Of a stretch of DNA of 64,000 nucleotides, positions 8,312-17,628 are shown in pieces (position 1 is the first letter of the stretch; the number at the start of each line of letters is the position of its first letter). The notes below the pieces were generated by a model. It did not search any database, was not told the origin of the DNA, and was given only the letters and a program-made list of their open reading frames with translations. The DNA comes from Streptomyces sp. NBRC 110035 (GTDB lineage Bacteria > Actinomycetota > Actinomycetes > Streptomycetales > Streptomycetaceae). A program made the position numbers and the translations under genes. Location of the stretch: positions 29,599 to 93,598 of the forward strand of contig NZ_BBNN01000021.1 of NCBI RefSeq assembly GCF_000829695.1. Direction: 5' to 3'.

Positions 8312-9313
8312 ATGTCTCTGCTCACTGTCGACGAACTGACCGTCACCTTCGGCGGCCGCGGCCGCAAGGAGTCCCGGGCGGTCGACGGCGTCTCCTTCGC
8401 GGTCGACCAGGGCCAGGTCGTGGGCCTGGTCGGCGAGTCCGGCTGCGGAAAGTCCGTCACCTCCCTGGCTCTGATGGGCCTGTTGCCCCACAAGGGCGTC
8501 ACGGTCGGCGGCCGCGCCGAATTCGACGGCACGGACCTGTTCACCATGAGCCCGTCCGCCCGTCGCGACCTGCGCGGCAGCAGGATGGCGATGATCTTCC
8601 AGGACCCGTTGTCCTCGCTCAACCCGGTCGTGCCGATCGGCGTGCAGGTCACCGAGATCCTGGAGCGCCACCGCGGGATGAAGGGGGAGGCCGCCCGCAA
8701 GGAGGCCGCCCACCTGCTGGACCGGGTCGGCATCCCCGACCCGGTCCGGCGGCTCAAGGAGTACCCGCACCAGCTCTCCGGCGGCATGCGGCAGCGCGCG
8801 CTGATCGCCATGGCGGTGGCCTGTGCCCCGAGCCTGCTCATCGCCGACGAGCCGACCACGGCCCTCGACGTGACGATCCAGGCCCAGATCCTGGAACTGC
8901 TCAAGGAACTCGTGGACCAGGAGGGCACCGCCCTGCTGATGATCACCCACGACCTCGGTGTGGTCGCCGGCCTCTGCGACGAGGTCAACGTGCTCTACGC
9001 GGGCAAGGCCGTGGAGTCCGCCGGGCGCCGCGAGCTGTTCGCCCACCCCACCCACCCCTACACGCACGGACTGCTGGGCTCCATCCCGCGCCTGGACGCC
9101 CCCCGGGGCGAGTCCCTCAAGCCCATCCGCGGCTCCATCAACGACCGCGTCGCCTGGGCCGACGGCTGTGCCTTCGCGCCGCGCTGCGACCGGTACGAGA
9201 TGGGCTGCCTGACCGGCACCCCGCAGCTCGCCGAGGAGCGTGCCGCCGATCACCGGGTGCGGTGCGTCAACCCCGTACCCGACGACGCGAAGGCCGAGGA
9301 GGCCCCCGCATGA
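8312..9313 (+). CDS. Peptide ABC transporter ATP-binding protein (DppD type)
   Basis: A 333-aa cytoplasmic ATPase. Walker A is [10 protein letters not shown] near residue 45, the Q-loop [12 protein letters not shown], the signature LSGGMRQR near residue 155, Walker [13 protein letters not shown] and the H-loop MITHDLG. The C-terminal oligopeptide/dipeptide domain has the Cys-containing motif [14 protein letters not shown], which in this subfamily can bind a 4Fe-4S cluster. The last codons overlap the next start (ATGA at 9310-9313), indicating translational coupling to the partner ATPase. Confidence 0.93.
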   Translation: MSLLTVDELTVTFGGRGRKESRAVDGVSFAVDQGQVVGLVGESGCGKSVTSLALMGLLPHKGVTVGGRAEFDGTDLFTMSPSARRDLRGSRMAMIFQDPLSSLNPVVPIGVQVTEILERHRGMKGEAARKEAAHLLDRVGIPDPVRRLKEYPHQLSGGMRQRALIAMAVACAPSLLIADEPTTALDVTIQAQILELLKELVDQEGTALLMITHDLGVVAGLCDEVNVLYAGKAVESAGRRELFAHPTHPYTHGLLGSIPRLDAPRGESLKPIRGSINDRVAWADGCAFAPRCDRYEMGCLTGTPQLAEERAADHRVRCVNPVPDDAKAEEAPA

Positions 9314-10563
9314 GCCTGCTCGAACTGGACGGCGTCAAGGTCCACTTCCCCATCAAGAAGGGCGTCCTGTTCGACCGTACGGTCGGACACGTCTACGCCG
9401 TGGACGGGGTGTCCCTGAAGGTCGAGGCCGGCGAGACCTACGGCCTGGTCGGCGAGTCCGGCTGCGGCAAGACCACCCTCGGGCGGTCGGTGCTGCGGCT
9501 GGTGGACATCACCGAGGGGTCGGTCGTCCTCGACGGCACCGACCTGGCGAAGCTGCCCGGCGAGGAGATGCGCCGCTTCCGGCGCCGGCTCCAGATGGTC
9601 TTCCAGGACCCGCTGGGTTCGCTCAACCCCCGGCAGAACATCGAGTCGATCCTGTCCGAGGGCATGGTCGCCCACGGCATCGGCAAGAACCAGGAGGAGC
9701 GCCGCGAGAAGATCAAGGCGATCCTGGAGCGGGTCGGCCTGCCCTCCAACGCGCTGGCCCGCTACCCGCACGAGTTCTCCGGCGGCCAGCGCCAGCGCAT
9801 CGGCATCGCCCGCGCGCTGGTCCTCGAGCCGGATGTGATCATCTGTGACGAGCCGGTCTCCGCGCTCGACGTGTCGATCCAGGCCCAGGTCGTCAACCTG
9901 CTGGAGGAACTCCAGGAGGAACTCGGCCTGACCTACCTGGTGATCGCCCACGACCTCGCGGTCGTCCGGCACATCTCCGACGTGATCGGCGTGATGTACC
10001 TGGGCTCGCTGGTCGAGGAGGCACCGAGCGACACCCTCTACGCCGAGCCCAAGCACCCGTACACCAAGGCCCTGATGTCGGCCGTGCCGGTGCCGGACCC
10101 GGAGGTGGAGGACCGCCGCGAGCGCATCCTGCTCACCGGTGACCTGCCCTCCCCGGCCAACCCGCCCACCGGCTGCCGCTTCCACACCCGCTGCCCCTGG
10201 GCCCAGGCGGAGCGGTGCGCGACCGAGCGGCCGGAACTGCAGGACGTCGGCGGCGGTCACCGGGTGGCCTGCCACTACACCGCCGAGATCGCGTCGGGAG
10301 AGCTGACGCGGACCCGGCCGACGGGCATCGAGGCCGTCACGGAAACCGAGGACGTGCCGGCGGAGCGGGCCGAGGGCGAGGCGGAGGTTCCCGCCGCGCT
10401 CCTGCCGGCCGACTCGACGACCAAGCCGGACGCCGCGGTGGTCAAGGAGAAGGCGCCCGCAGCGGTCGAGGTCCCGGGCGACCCGACGGCCGATGCCGAC
10501 GCGAAGGGCCATGACGTGGCGCGGCCGGACGTGTCCGCCAGGGGTTCGGCCGGGACCGACTGA
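9310..10563 (+). CDS. Peptide ABC transporter ATP-binding protein (DppF type) with an acidic/Ala-rich tail
   Basis: A 417-aa partner ATPase starting at ATG 9310, overlapping the DppD stop. Walker A is [13 protein letters not shown], followed by [13 protein letters not shown], signature [15 protein letters not shown], Walker [13 protein letters not shown], and a C-terminal Cys motif [15 protein letters not shown]. After the usual family end near residue 330 there is an extra tail of about 80 residues rich in Ala, Glu, Asp and Pro, probably disordered. A longer frame open upstream of 9310 is only a shadow of dppC and dppD. Confidence 0.92.
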   Translation: MSLLELDGVKVHFPIKKGVLFDRTVGHVYAVDGVSLKVEAGETYGLVGESGCGKTTLGRSVLRLVDITEGSVVLDGTDLAKLPGEEMRRFRRRLQMVFQDPLGSLNPRQNIESILSEGMVAHGIGKNQEERREKIKAILERVGLPSNALARYPHEFSGGQRQRIGIARALVLEPDVIICDEPVSALDVSIQAQVVNLLEELQEELGLTYLVIAHDLAVVRHISDVIGVMYLGSLVEEAPSDTLYAEPKHPYTKALMSAVPVPDPEVEDRRERILLTGDLPSPANPPTGCRFHTRCPWAQAERCATERPELQDVGGGHRVACHYTAEIASGELTRTRPTGIEAVTETEDVPAERAEGEAEVPAALLPADSTTKPDAAVVKEKAPAAVEVPGDPTADADAKGHDVARPDVSARGSAGTD

Positions 10564-10583
10564 CGGACCGCCGTACTCCCGGA

Positions 10584-10628
10584 TTCCCGGAGCGCCGGAC
10601 GGAGCAAGACCTCCCGGCGCTCCGGGAA
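10584..10628 (+). terminator. Hairpin after the peptide ABC operon
   Basis: A perfect 15-bp stem, ttcccggagcgccgg (10584-10598) with ccggcgctccgggaa (10614-10628), and a 15-nt loop, starting 20 nt after the last stop of the operon. No T run is present, as is common for Streptomyces terminators. Confidence 0.7.
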
Positions 10629-10752
10629 CCCTCCGGGCCGCCGCCCGGTGTCCGCCCGGACCGGTTCGCACCGTCGCGGACAGCCCGGCGGCCGTCGGAC
10701 GACTGGACGGCAGATCTGATCCCACCGGTCCACGGACAGCACGTTCGTCTCA

Positions 10753-10781
10753 CCCCTCGCCTTGCTTTGCAAGGCGAGGGG
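10753..10781 (+). terminator. Second strong hairpin with short T-rich tail
   Basis: The 12-bp perfect stem cccctcgccttg / caaggcgagggg has a 5-nt loop (ctttg) and is followed by ttctt. It insulates the next gene, whose start is only 25 nt downstream, from the operon above. Confidence 0.75.
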
Positions 10782-10805
10782 TTCTTGCCGGGTAAGAATG
10801 TAGGG

Positions 10806-11465
10806 GTGCTTCAGCAACTCTTCAGCCCGTCCCTCCTGCACACGCTCGACCTGATCGGCATCTTCGTCTTCGCGATCTCGGGTGCCCTGCTGGCCGTGCG
10901 CAAGAACCTCGACGTCTTCGGCATCGCCGTACTCGCGGAGGTCACCGCGCTCGGCGGCGGTCTCTTCCGCGACGTGGTCATCGGCGCGGTGCCGCCCGCC
11001 GCCTTCACGGACCTGGGGTACTTCGTCACCCCGCTGTTCGCCGTGGTGCTGGTCTTCTTCCTCCACCCGCACGTGGAGCGCATCCAGAACGCCGTCAACT
11101 TCTTCGACGCCGCCGGGCTCGGCCTGTTCTGCGTCGTCGGCACCACCAAGGCGTACGACTACGGGCTCGGCCTGACCGCCTCCGCCTGCATGGGCCTCGC
11201 CACCGCGGTGGGCGGCGGCGTGCTGCGGGACGTGCTCGCCAACGAGGTGCCCTCGCTGCTGCGCTGGGACCGCGACCTGTACGCGGTACCGGCGATCGTC
11301 GGCGCCACCATGGTCGCGCTGTGCATCCGGTTCGACGCGCTGAACGCGTTCACCAGCACCGTGGCGGTGATCACGGCGTTCGTGCTGCGGCTGCTGGCGC
11401 TGCGGTACCACTGGCGGGCGCCCCGCGCCTGGCAGCGCCGCACGACGGTTCGCGAGGAGGAGTAG
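10806..11465 (+). CDS. TRIC/YicG family (UPF0126) membrane protein
   Basis: A 219-aa integral membrane protein with two tandem UPF0126 repeats. The first has FAISGALLAVRKNLDVFG and ALGGGLFRDVVIGAVPP near residue 50; the second has FFDAAGLGLFCVVGTTKA and AVGGGVLRDVLANEVPSLL near residue 140, giving six to seven helices. Bacterial members are related to trimeric intracellular cation (TRIC) channels; YicG has also been proposed as a glycine transporter in E. coli. The start is taken as GTG 10806 because translation upstream runs through the terminator hairpin. TAAGAA at 10793-10798 may be a -10 box for a leaderless or very short-leader mRNA. Confidence 0.82.
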   Translation: MLQQLFSPSLLHTLDLIGIFVFAISGALLAVRKNLDVFGIAVLAEVTALGGGLFRDVVIGAVPPAAFTDLGYFVTPLFAVVLVFFLHPHVERIQNAVNFFDAAGLGLFCVVGTTKAYDYGLGLTASACMGLATAVGGGVLRDVLANEVPSLLRWDRDLYAVPAIVGATMVALCIRFDALNAFTSTVAVITAFVLRLLALRYHWRAPRAWQRRTTVREEE

Positions 11466-11522
11466 ACGAGGGGAGCGGTGGAGGGACAAGGGGAAAAGCT
11501 ACCGCTCAGTAGGTCGCTCTTG

Positions 11523-11528
11523 TACTGT
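11523..11528 (+). promoter_or_regulatory. -10 box TACTGT, probable leaderless transcript
   Basis: TANNNT ends 6 nt before the ATG at 11535, with no ribosome site in between; the mRNA probably starts at or next to the A of ATG. Confidence 0.5.
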
Positions 11529-11534
11529 TCATCC

Positions 11535-12395
11535 ATGCCAGAAGCAGCCTCCGCCGCGGCCGTTCGGGCCACCATCGGCGACAGTGAGTTCGATCGCGAC
11601 ACCGCGGTCGTCCCCCGCGAACCGGGCGTCTACGACGCCGATCTCTCCGCCGGCTGGACGATCATCAGCGCCGTCAACGGCGGCTATCTGCTGGCCGTCC
11701 TGGGCCGCGCCCTCGCCCACGCCCTGCCGCATCCGGACCCGTTCACCCTCACCGCGCACTACCTGACCGCCTCCCAGCCGGGCCCGGCGGTCGTCCGTAC
11801 CCAGACCGTCCGCACCGGACGCACCCTCTCGACCGGGCAGGCGTCCCTCTTCCAGACGGACGACCGGGGCCGTGAGGTCGAGCGCATCCGCCTCCTGGCC
11901 TCCTACGGCGACCTGGACGCCCTGCCCGACGACGTCCGTACGTCGGCCGAGCCGCCCGTGATACCGCCCATGGACCAGTGCTTCGGTGCCGAGGACGGCC
12001 CGGCCCCCGTCGACGGCAGCTCCGCCATCATGGACCGTCTGCTGCTCAAACTGGACCCGTCGACCCTCGGCTGGGCTCTCGGAAAGCCCTCCGGCAAGGG
12101 GGAGACGCGTGCCTGGTTCGGGCTCGCCGACGGCCGGGACCACGACCCGCTCTCCCTGCTGCTCGCGGTGGACGCGCTGCCTCCCACCGCCTTCGACCTC
12201 GGGCTCAAGGGCTGGGTCCCCACGGTCGAGCTGACGGTGCACGTCCGCTCCCGCCCGGCGCCCGGCCCGCTGCGGGTGTCGATCACCACCCGCAACCTCG
12301 CCGGCGGCTTCCTCGAGGAGGACGCCGAGGTCTGGGACAGCACCGGCCGTCTGGCGGCCCAGTCCCGTCAGCTCGCCCGGGTACGCCTGGGCTGA
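11535..12395 (+). CDS. Acyl-CoA thioesterase family protein (double hotdog, TesB-like)
   Basis: A 286-aa cytosolic protein. The N-terminal hotdog has YDADLSAGWTIISAVNGGYL near residue 40 and TAHYLTASQPGPAVVRTQTV near residue 75, where the substrate groove lies. The C-terminal hotdog has PTAFDLGLKGWVPTVELTVHV near residue 220 and a final strand with DAEVWDSTGRLAAQSRQLARV, the typical TesB-like ending. It presumably hydrolyses acyl-CoA thioesters; chain length cannot be predicted. It is monocistronic, with a TANNNT box directly upstream and no Shine-Dalgarno. Confidence 0.82.
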   Translation: MPEAASAAAVRATIGDSEFDRDTAVVPREPGVYDADLSAGWTIISAVNGGYLLAVLGRALAHALPHPDPFTLTAHYLTASQPGPAVVRTQTVRTGRTLSTGQASLFQTDDRGREVERIRLLASYGDLDALPDDVRTSAEPPVIPPMDQCFGAEDGPAPVDGSSAIMDRLLLKLDPSTLGWALGKPSGKGETRAWFGLADGRDHDPLSLLLAVDALPPTAFDLGLKGWVPTVELTVHVRSRPAPGPLRVSITTRNLAGGFLEEDAEVWDSTGRLAAQSRQLARVRLG

Positions 12396-12429
12396 GCTGC
12401 CCGACCCCCCACACCCCACCTCCGGGGTC

Positions 12430-12733
12430 GCCCACCGGACCGCTGTCCAGGGCGCCGACGGCATGGCGGTCGCGTCCTTCGTCCTGGGGGTGCTGGGCCT
12501 GCTCGTCCTCGACGTCGTTCCCGGGGCGGGGCCCGCCATCGTGCCGGCGGGCCTCGCCCCGGCGGCGGGGCACGACCCGGCGCGCACGCGCCTGCCTGGG
12601 CCTCGGCCTGGGCATCGCCGACCCGCTGGTCCTGCCTGCGTCGACGCAGACGGACGACACGATCTCCCGGAGCTTCTGGGCGGGCGCGGTACTCGGCCGA
12701 CCGCGCCCCAGGGCCACCGGACACGGCCCGTAG
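12430..12733 (+). pseudogene. Frameshifted remnant of a DUF4190 membrane protein
   Basis: One frame reads [20 protein letters not shown] from about 12460, a typical first DUF4190 helix; it then loses sense. The neighbouring frame continues with [21 protein letters not shown] and [12 protein letters not shown] to about 12700, matching the usual second helix and tail. The usual Pro/Gly-rich N-terminal cytoplasmic region and a convincing start are missing. The switch of frame lies around 12570. It is probably an inactive fragment between the thioesterase and the desulfurase. Confidence 0.55.
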
Positions 12734-12736
12734 AAT
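12731..12736 (+). promoter_or_regulatory. -10 box TAGAAT before the cysteine desulfurase
   Basis: TAGAAT lies 10 nt before the ATG at 12747, with no ribosome site, implying a leaderless or nearly leaderless mRNA. Confidence 0.45.
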
Positions 12737-12746
12737 CGGCCCCACC

Positions 12747-13916
12747 ATGGCTTACCTCGACCACGCCGCGACCACCCCGATGCTTCCCGAGGCGGTCGAG
12801 ACACTCACCGCGCACCTCGGCGTCACCGGTAACGCCTCCTCTCTCCACGCGGCCGGCCGGCGTGCCCGCCGGAGTGTCGAGGAGGCCCGTGAAGCCCTTG
12901 CCGACGCCCTCGGCGCACGCCCCAGCGAGGTGGTCTTCACCTCGGGCGGCACCGAGGCCGACAACCTCGCCGTGAAGGGGCTGTACTGGGCCCGCCGCGA
13001 CGCCGAGCCGGCCCGCACCCGGGTCCTCGCCAGCCCCGTCGAGCACCATGCCGTCCTGGACGCCGTCCACTGGCTCGGCGAGCACGAGGGCGCCACCGTC
13101 GAGTACCTGCCGGTCGACTCGCACGGCAGGGTCCACCCGGACGCCCTGCGCGAGGCGATCGCCAGGAACCCCGACGACGTGGCCCTGGCCACCGTGATGT
13201 GGGCCAACAACGAGATCGGGACGGTTCTGCCGGTCCGTGAACTGGCCGAGGCCGCCGCCGAGTCCGGTGTCCCGCTGCACTCCGACGCCGTCCAGGCCTT
13301 CGGCCAGGTGCCGGTGGACTTCGCCTCGTCGGGGCTCGCCGCGATGACCGTCTCGGGCCACAAGATCGGCGGCCCGTACGGCATCGGAGCGCTGGTCCTG
13401 GGCCGCGAGTACACCCCCGTACCCGTGCTGCACGGCGGCGGTCAGGAGCGGCACGTGCGCTCCGGCACGCTCGACGTGCCCGCGGTCGCCTCCTTCGCCG
13501 TCGCCGGCCGGCTCGCCGCCCAGCGGCGGGAGTGGTTCGCCCGGGAGATCGGCGCGCTCCGCGACGCACTGGTCGCCGCGGTCCGTGAGGCCGTCCCGGA
13601 CGCCGTCCTCGGCGGCGACCCCGCGCCCGGGGGACGGCTTCCGGCCAACGCCCACTTCGCGTTCCCCGGCTGCGAGGGCGACTCCCTGCTGCTCCTGCTC
13701 GACGCCCAGGGCATCGAGTGCTCCACCGGTTCCGCCTGCACCGCCGGTGTCGCCCAGCCCAGCCACGTCCTCCTGGCCACCGGCACCGATCCGGACCTGG
13801 CCCGCGGCACCCTCCGCTTCTCCCTCGGCCACACCTCCACCCGCGCCGACGTCGAGGCCCTGGCGAAGGCCATCGGCCCGGCGGTGGAACGTGCCCGCCG
13901 GGCAGGCCTGACCTGA
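12747..13916 (+). CDS. Cysteine desulfurase (NifS/IscS class)
   Basis: A 389-aa PLP enzyme that converts cysteine to alanine and passes persulfide sulfur to an acceptor. It starts [35 protein letters not shown] lies near residue 65, [10 protein letters not shown] near residue 95 and [14 protein letters not shown] near residue 180. The Schiff-base lysine is in [14 protein letters not shown] near residue 207. The catalytic-loop cysteine is in [15 protein letters not shown] near residue 330. mnmA lies about 750 bp downstream, so this enzyme is the likely sulfur donor for tRNA 2-thiouridylation, as in other actinobacteria; the intervening amidase gene is on the other strand. Confidence 0.93.
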   Translation: MAYLDHAATTPMLPEAVETLTAHLGVTGNASSLHAAGRRARRSVEEAREALADALGARPSEVVFTSGGTEADNLAVKGLYWARRDAEPARTRVLASPVEHHAVLDAVHWLGEHEGATVEYLPVDSHGRVHPDALREAIARNPDDVALATVMWANNEIGTVLPVRELAEAAAESGVPLHSDAVQAFGQVPVDFASSGLAAMTVSGHKIGGPYGIGALVLGREYTPVPVLHGGGQERHVRSGTLDVPAVASFAVAGRLAAQRREWFAREIGALRDALVAAVREAVPDAVLGGDPAPGGRLPANAHFAFPGCEGDSLLLLLDAQGIECSTGSACTAGVAQPSHVLLATGTDPDLARGTLRFSLGHTSTRADVEALAKAIGPAVERARRAGLT

Positions 13917-13926
13917 ACGCCGGCTC

Positions 13927-14607
13927 TCAGGCCCGTGCCGTGAGCGCCCGGCGGACCAGTTTCATGTAGCGCTCCCAGTCCCAGTGCGGGCCCGGGTCGG
14001 TGTGGTCGGTGCCCGGTACCTCGATGTGGCCGATGATGTGCTCCCGGTCGACCGGGATGTCGTAGCGGGCGCAGATCCGGGCCGTGAGCCGGGCCGAGGC
14101 CTCGTACATCTCGTCCGTGAGGTCCTGCGGCCGGTCCACGAACCCCTCGTGCTCGATGCCGACACTGCGCTCGTTGTAGTCGCGGTTTCCCGCGTGGTAG
14201 GCCACGTCCAGCTCGCGGATCATCTGCGTGACGCGTCCGTCCTGGCCGACGATGTAGTGCGTCGCCGCCTGGTGCCCGGGGTCCTGGAAGGCCCGCACCG
14301 CGCTGTCGAAACTGCCCTGGGTGACATGCACGATCACCATGTCTATGCCGAAGTCGTCGGGCCGGTCCGCGCGCCGCCAGTTGGCGTCCGAGGCCGCCAC
14401 CCAGCGCGCGCCCGCGAAGTCGACGACACCGTCCTCACGGGGCTTCTCGACCCCGGGCACCCTCCACCACAGGCGGCCCAGTTCGTCCCGTGCCAGCACG
14501 GCCGTACCCGCGGCGGCGGTCACACCGCCGACGATCAGGGCCCGCCGGCCGATGCGACGGTCCCCGTCCCTGGTGACCCGGTCCCTGGAAGCTCTTCTCT
14601 CCCCCAT
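13927..14607 (-). CDS. N-acetylmuramoyl-L-alanine amidase (amidase_2/PGRP domain), exported
   Basis: A 226-aa cell-wall hydrolase. The N-terminus has a twin-arginine-like signal ([23 protein letters not shown]). The amidase_2 domain spans about residues 75-220: [18 protein letters not shown] carries the first Zn-ligand His, followed by [23 protein letters not shown], and [22 protein letters not shown] with the second His and the acidic ligand. It is expected to cleave the MurNAc-L-Ala bond of peptidoglycan. It ends 11 nt from the end of the desulfurase (convergent) and is divergent from mnmA across 59 bp. Confidence 0.9.
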   Translation of the reverse strand: MGERRASRDRVTRDGDRRIGRRALIVGGVTAAAGTAVLARDELGRLWWRVPGVEKPREDGVVDFAGARWVAASDANWRRADRPDDFGIDMVIVHVTQGSFDSAVRAFQDPGHQAATHYIVGQDGRVTQMIRELDVAYHAGNRDYNERSVGIEHEGFVDRPQDLTDEMYEASARLTARICARYDIPVDREHIIGHIEVPGTDHTDPGPHWDWERYMKLVRRALTARA

Positions 14608-14651
14608 GCGGTCTACAACGGATACCCGGTGGTTCCGGTTCCCGTGCCCCG

Positions 14652-14657
14652 TACCCT
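14652..14657 (+). promoter_or_regulatory. -10 box TACCCT before mnmA
   Basis: TACCCT ends 9 nt before the mnmA ATG with no Shine-Dalgarno between; probably a leaderless transcript from the 59-bp divergent promoter region. Confidence 0.45.
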
Positions 14658-14666
14658 GGAGACGTT

Positions 14667-15797
14667 ATGACTGAGACTCCGCAGCCCTCCCGTCCCCTTC
14701 GTGTCCTGGCCGCCATGTCCGGCGGCGTCGACTCCGCCGTGGCCGCGGCCCGTGCCGCCGAAGCGGGACACGACGTGACCGGCGTCCACCTCGCGCTCTC
14801 CGCGAACCCGCAGTCCTTCCGCACGGGCGCGCGGGGCTGCTGCACCGTCGAGGACTCGCGCGACGCCCGCCGCGCCGCCGACGTCATCGGCATCCCGTTC
14901 TACGTGTGGGACCTCGCCGACCGCTTCCGCGAGGACGTGGTGGAGAACTTCGTCGCCGAGTACGAGGCCGGCCGCACCCCCAACCCGTGCCTGCGCTGCA
15001 ACGAGAAGATCAAGTTCGCCGCGCTGCTGGACAAGGCCCTCGCCCTCGGCTTCGACGCCGTGGCCACCGGCCACTACGCGCGCGTGGTGACCCTGCCCGA
15101 CGGCACGCGCGAGCTGCACCGCGCCTCCGACATGGCCAAGGACCAGTCGTACGTCCTCGGGGTGCTGGACGACCGGCAGCTCGCCCACGCGATGTTCCCG
15201 CTGGGCGACACGGTGACCACCAAGGACGAGATCCGCGCGGAGGCCGGGCGCAGGGGGCTGGCGGTGGCCAGGAAGCCCGACTCGCACGACATCTGCTTCA
15301 TCGCCGACGGCGACACCCAGGGCTTCCTCGCGAACCGGCTGGGCCGGGCCGAGGGCGACATCGTCGACGAGTCCGGCACCAGGATCGGCACGCACGAGGG
15401 CGCCCACGGCTTCACCATCGGCCAGCGCAAGGGCCTGCGGATCGGCACCCCCGCCCCCGACGGCAAGCCCCGCTACGTCCTGGACATCTCCCCGGTGACC
15501 AACACGGTCACCGTCGGCCCCGCGGACTCCCTCGACGTCGGCGCGCTCACCGCGGTCGAGCCCCGCTGGTGCGGCACCGCCCCGGCCGGCCCCGGCACCT
15601 ACACCGCCCAGCTCCGCGCCCACGGCGGCGAGACCGAGGTGACGGCGGAGCTGGTCGGTGACACGCTGCACGCGTCGTTCGCGGAGCCCGTGCGCGGGGT
15701 GGCTCCCGGGCAGGCGATCGTGCTGTACGACGGCACCCGGGTGGTCGGCTCCGCCACCATCGCCACCACGGTTCGCCGGGAAGCCGCCACCGCCTGA
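14667..15797 (+). CDS. mnmA: tRNA-specific 2-thiouridylase MnmA
   Basis: A 376-aa ATP-dependent enzyme making 2-thiouridine at U34 of tRNA Lys, Glu and Gln. The PP-loop is [13 protein letters not shown] near residue 15. The first catalytic Cys is in [14 protein letters not shown] near residue 108; tRNA binding includes GHYARV. The second Cys is in [14 protein letters not shown] near residue 210. FTIGQRKGL and a C-terminal beta-barrel ending in [18 protein letters not shown] complete it. Sulfur is presumably supplied by the nearby cysteine desulfurase. It is the last housekeeping gene before the accessory island. Confidence 0.95.
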   Translation: MTETPQPSRPLRVLAAMSGGVDSAVAAARAAEAGHDVTGVHLALSANPQSFRTGARGCCTVEDSRDARRAADVIGIPFYVWDLADRFREDVVENFVAEYEAGRTPNPCLRCNEKIKFAALLDKALALGFDAVATGHYARVVTLPDGTRELHRASDMAKDQSYVLGVLDDRQLAHAMFPLGDTVTTKDEIRAEAGRRGLAVARKPDSHDICFIADGDTQGFLANRLGRAEGDIVDESGTRIGTHEGAHGFTIGQRKGLRIGTPAPDGKPRYVLDISPVTNTVTVGPADSLDVGALTAVEPRWCGTAPAGPGTYTAQLRAHGGETEVTAELVGDTLHASFAEPVRGVAPGQAIVLYDGTRVVGSATIATTVRREAATA

Positions 15798-15916
15798 TCA
15801 TCGAGGGCTCGCAGGAGCCGGCACGGTCCGACCACCCGGCACAGGCTGGCCGTCGCGGAAGGTCCGCGCGGGGTGAGCCGGCGGCGGGACCTCCCCGCCC
15901 CTCCGGGAGGTGGACG

Positions 15917-16894
15917 GTGCTTCTGCGCTTTCGAGTGGCGAATCACCGCTCGATCCGGGACGAGGCCGAGCTGACACTTGTCGCCGCGGGCGGTGCTGAC
16001 AGTTCCGACAGCGTCGCGCGGGACAGCGGGATCGCTCAGGACGGTGGCCGGAAGCTGATGGACCTGCGCAGCGGGCTCCTCGACGGGTTCACCTCCGCCG
16101 TCGGCGGCGCCGGGGTCCTCGACGAGTTCACGACCGCCGGCGTCATCGCCGCCTGGTGGACGGAGAACCGCTACGACATGAAGGCCCTCGCGGCGGGCGG
16201 CTTCGAGCGGGTCCTGGAAGGCTTCCTCGACTCCGTCGAGGAAGTACGGCGCGGTGATCTCCCTCTGTCCCGGGCCAACGGGGTCAAGGCACTCGTGGGT
16301 GTCGCCTGCACGGTGAATCCGGTCCGTCCGAGACGGCTTCTGCCGGACTTGCTCTTCCGGTTGGTTGCTGATCCTGCCCTGCTGGACCCCGGATTCTTGG
16401 GAACTGTGCTGCCCTCAGCTGCTGTGCGGCGGCAGGTGGAGGCGGCCATGCGCGGGACCAGCGGCCAGTACAAAGTGTCGCAGGCCGACGTCCGAGCCCT
16501 GAACGCGCGGTACCGGGTTCGCGCCGGAGGCCTTCTCATGACGCGTGCCAACACTGAGGAACTCGTCGGACTTGCCTGCGTGGTTCGGGAGCACACCGAA
16601 CGTCTGATGTCGAGCGACAAGACGTTGCGACTCGTGCCCGACACGGGCGTGGCCGAAGCGGAGTTCATCGAAGTCGTGCTGCTCAGCCCCTCGGTACGCA
16701 GTCAGGTGCGGTCGCGAGCCACCGGTACGAGTGCCGGCATGAAGAATATGGGCCAGAGCGCGGTGCGGCAGCTGATGGTCCCGGACGTTCCGAAGGACAT
16801 GCAGCGGAAGGGGGTCGCTGCGGTTTCTGCCAGCCGGAAGCCCCGTCGTCGTACTCGTAGATGCTGGCGAGACGGCGCAGGCGTTCTTCGCTGA
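15917..16894 (+). pseudogene. Chimeric ORF: ATPase start + HsdM C-terminus + two HsdS recognition-domain tails
   Basis: A 325-aa open frame (GTG 15917, gggagg at 15904-15909) stitched from unrelated pieces. Residues 2-25 (LLRFRVANHRSIRDEAELTL) match the start of AAA-type defence ATPases. Residues 47-110 (GVLDEFTTAGVIAAWW, MKALAAGGFERVLEGF) match the C-terminal helices of type I methylase HsdM. Residues 113-196 and 203-292 are two alignable HsdS target-recognition tails: SRANGVKALVG with MTRANTEELVG, and MRGTSGQYKVSQADVRAL with ATGTSAGMKNMGQSAVRQL. After about residue 305 it reads antisense to an HTH remnant. It could still be translated, but a working R-M subunit is very unlikely. Confidence 0.7.
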
Positions 16895-17046
16895 TGCCGA
16901 AGCGGCCGGCCTCGACGTTCGAGATGACCGTGCGGTCCGTGCCGAGCAGTCCGGCGGCTGCCGGTGGACATACCTGCCGCCTCGCGGAGCCGTCGCGGCT
17001 CGGTGCCGAACCTGCGTCGAAGGATGGTCGGGGTCTGCCGAGGTGA
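16830..17046 (-). pseudogene. Truncated, frameshifted Scr1/WhiJ-type HTH regulator
   Basis: The minus strand from GTG 17044-17046 reads MSPRQTPTILRRRFGTEPRR LREAAGMS, closely like the start of the intact gene at 19651-20499. It then shifts by one base; the next frame continues GLLGTDRTVISNVEAGRFGI and RLRRLASIYEYDD. Sense ends near 16830, where the HsdS remnant on the plus strand begins. Only the helix-turn-helix remains; the DUF5753 effector domain is gone. A second copy of the WhiJ-like cluster was therefore probably inserted and broken here. Confidence 0.75.
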
Positions 17047-17599
17047 CACGAAGCCTCTCCTTGTTCTCGCGCACAGTGTGCCGAGTCGATAACTCGCGGT
17101 CTGCTGGTAGGACTTCGTCAGATGGCCCCGACCTGCGGCAACGCGACGCGTCGGCCAGTGGGACGGTCGTCCGGACGAGCTGGTTCTCCCAGGTCACGGC
17201 GTTGCGTCGCGAACCGTCGAAGCCCCGCGCCGCCCGCCGGGCCCGCAGACTCTGCTGCTCAATTCGACGGATGGTCACGCACCGCATCCGAGAGGGGCAG
17301 GCCGAGGCCGGACCGCCTTCTCGTGAGGTCCGTTCCATGAGTCCCGTCGACGGGCCGGCGCCACTCTCCGTAATTGCGCACCAGAGTCCCCGCAGCTGGC
17401 AAAGTCCTACCAGGTCCGAGTCGTGATCGACGCCCATGGGATGGGCCGCGAGAGCAGTACGCCCGAGGTCGTGCGCGGACGTGTGGTGACTTCACGGGAC
17501 GCAGCCGTCATCCAAACGGTGCCGCTCCTGCGCTGCACCTCCCACACCCGAGTCGGACTACCGACGTCTGTCCTGGCTGGGCCGTGACGGCCCTCGCCC
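17047..17599. other. Degenerate region without a supportable gene
   Basis: About 550 bp. Open frames on both strands have no recognisable domain and no good start. At 17071-17081 it contains the palindrome gcacagtgtgc, part of a motif shared with the promoter of the intact WhiJ-like gene. The rest looks like decayed intergenic or gene material. Confidence 0.5.
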
Positions 17600-17628
17600 T
17601 TGCTCCTCGGAGGTCCCCCTGTTATATT
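17600..17628 (+). promoter_or_regulatory. Promoter of the NTF2-like gene (TTGCTC-17-TATATT)
   Basis: -35 TTGCTC (17600-17605), a 17-bp spacer and -10 TATATT (17623-17628). This is one of the best sigma-70-like promoters in the window. The predicted start of transcription, about 17635, falls inside the palindrome that follows. Confidence 0.7.

Noticed and set aside
7316..9253. 645-aa open frame on the minus strand across the peptide ABC genes
   Set aside because: It lies antisense to dppC/dppD, has a repetitive composition rich in Gly, Val, Asp and His typical of reverse frames in high-GC DNA, and shows no domain.
4564..10563. The bldK developmental transporter
   Set aside because: The operon layout is the same, but the neighbouring genes (gcvT, sseB, mnmA region) do not fit the bldK locus, so only a general peptide importer is claimed.
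11529..13832. 767-aa minus-strand open frame over the thioesterase and desulfurase
   Set aside because: Shadow frame of two well-supported plus-strand genes; no recognisable fold or ribosome site.
15917..16894. A novel functional defence gene encoded by the 325-aa ORF
   Set aside because: Its parts match three different known proteins in incomplete form and the end is antisense to an HTH remnant; decay explains it better than a new domain architecture.
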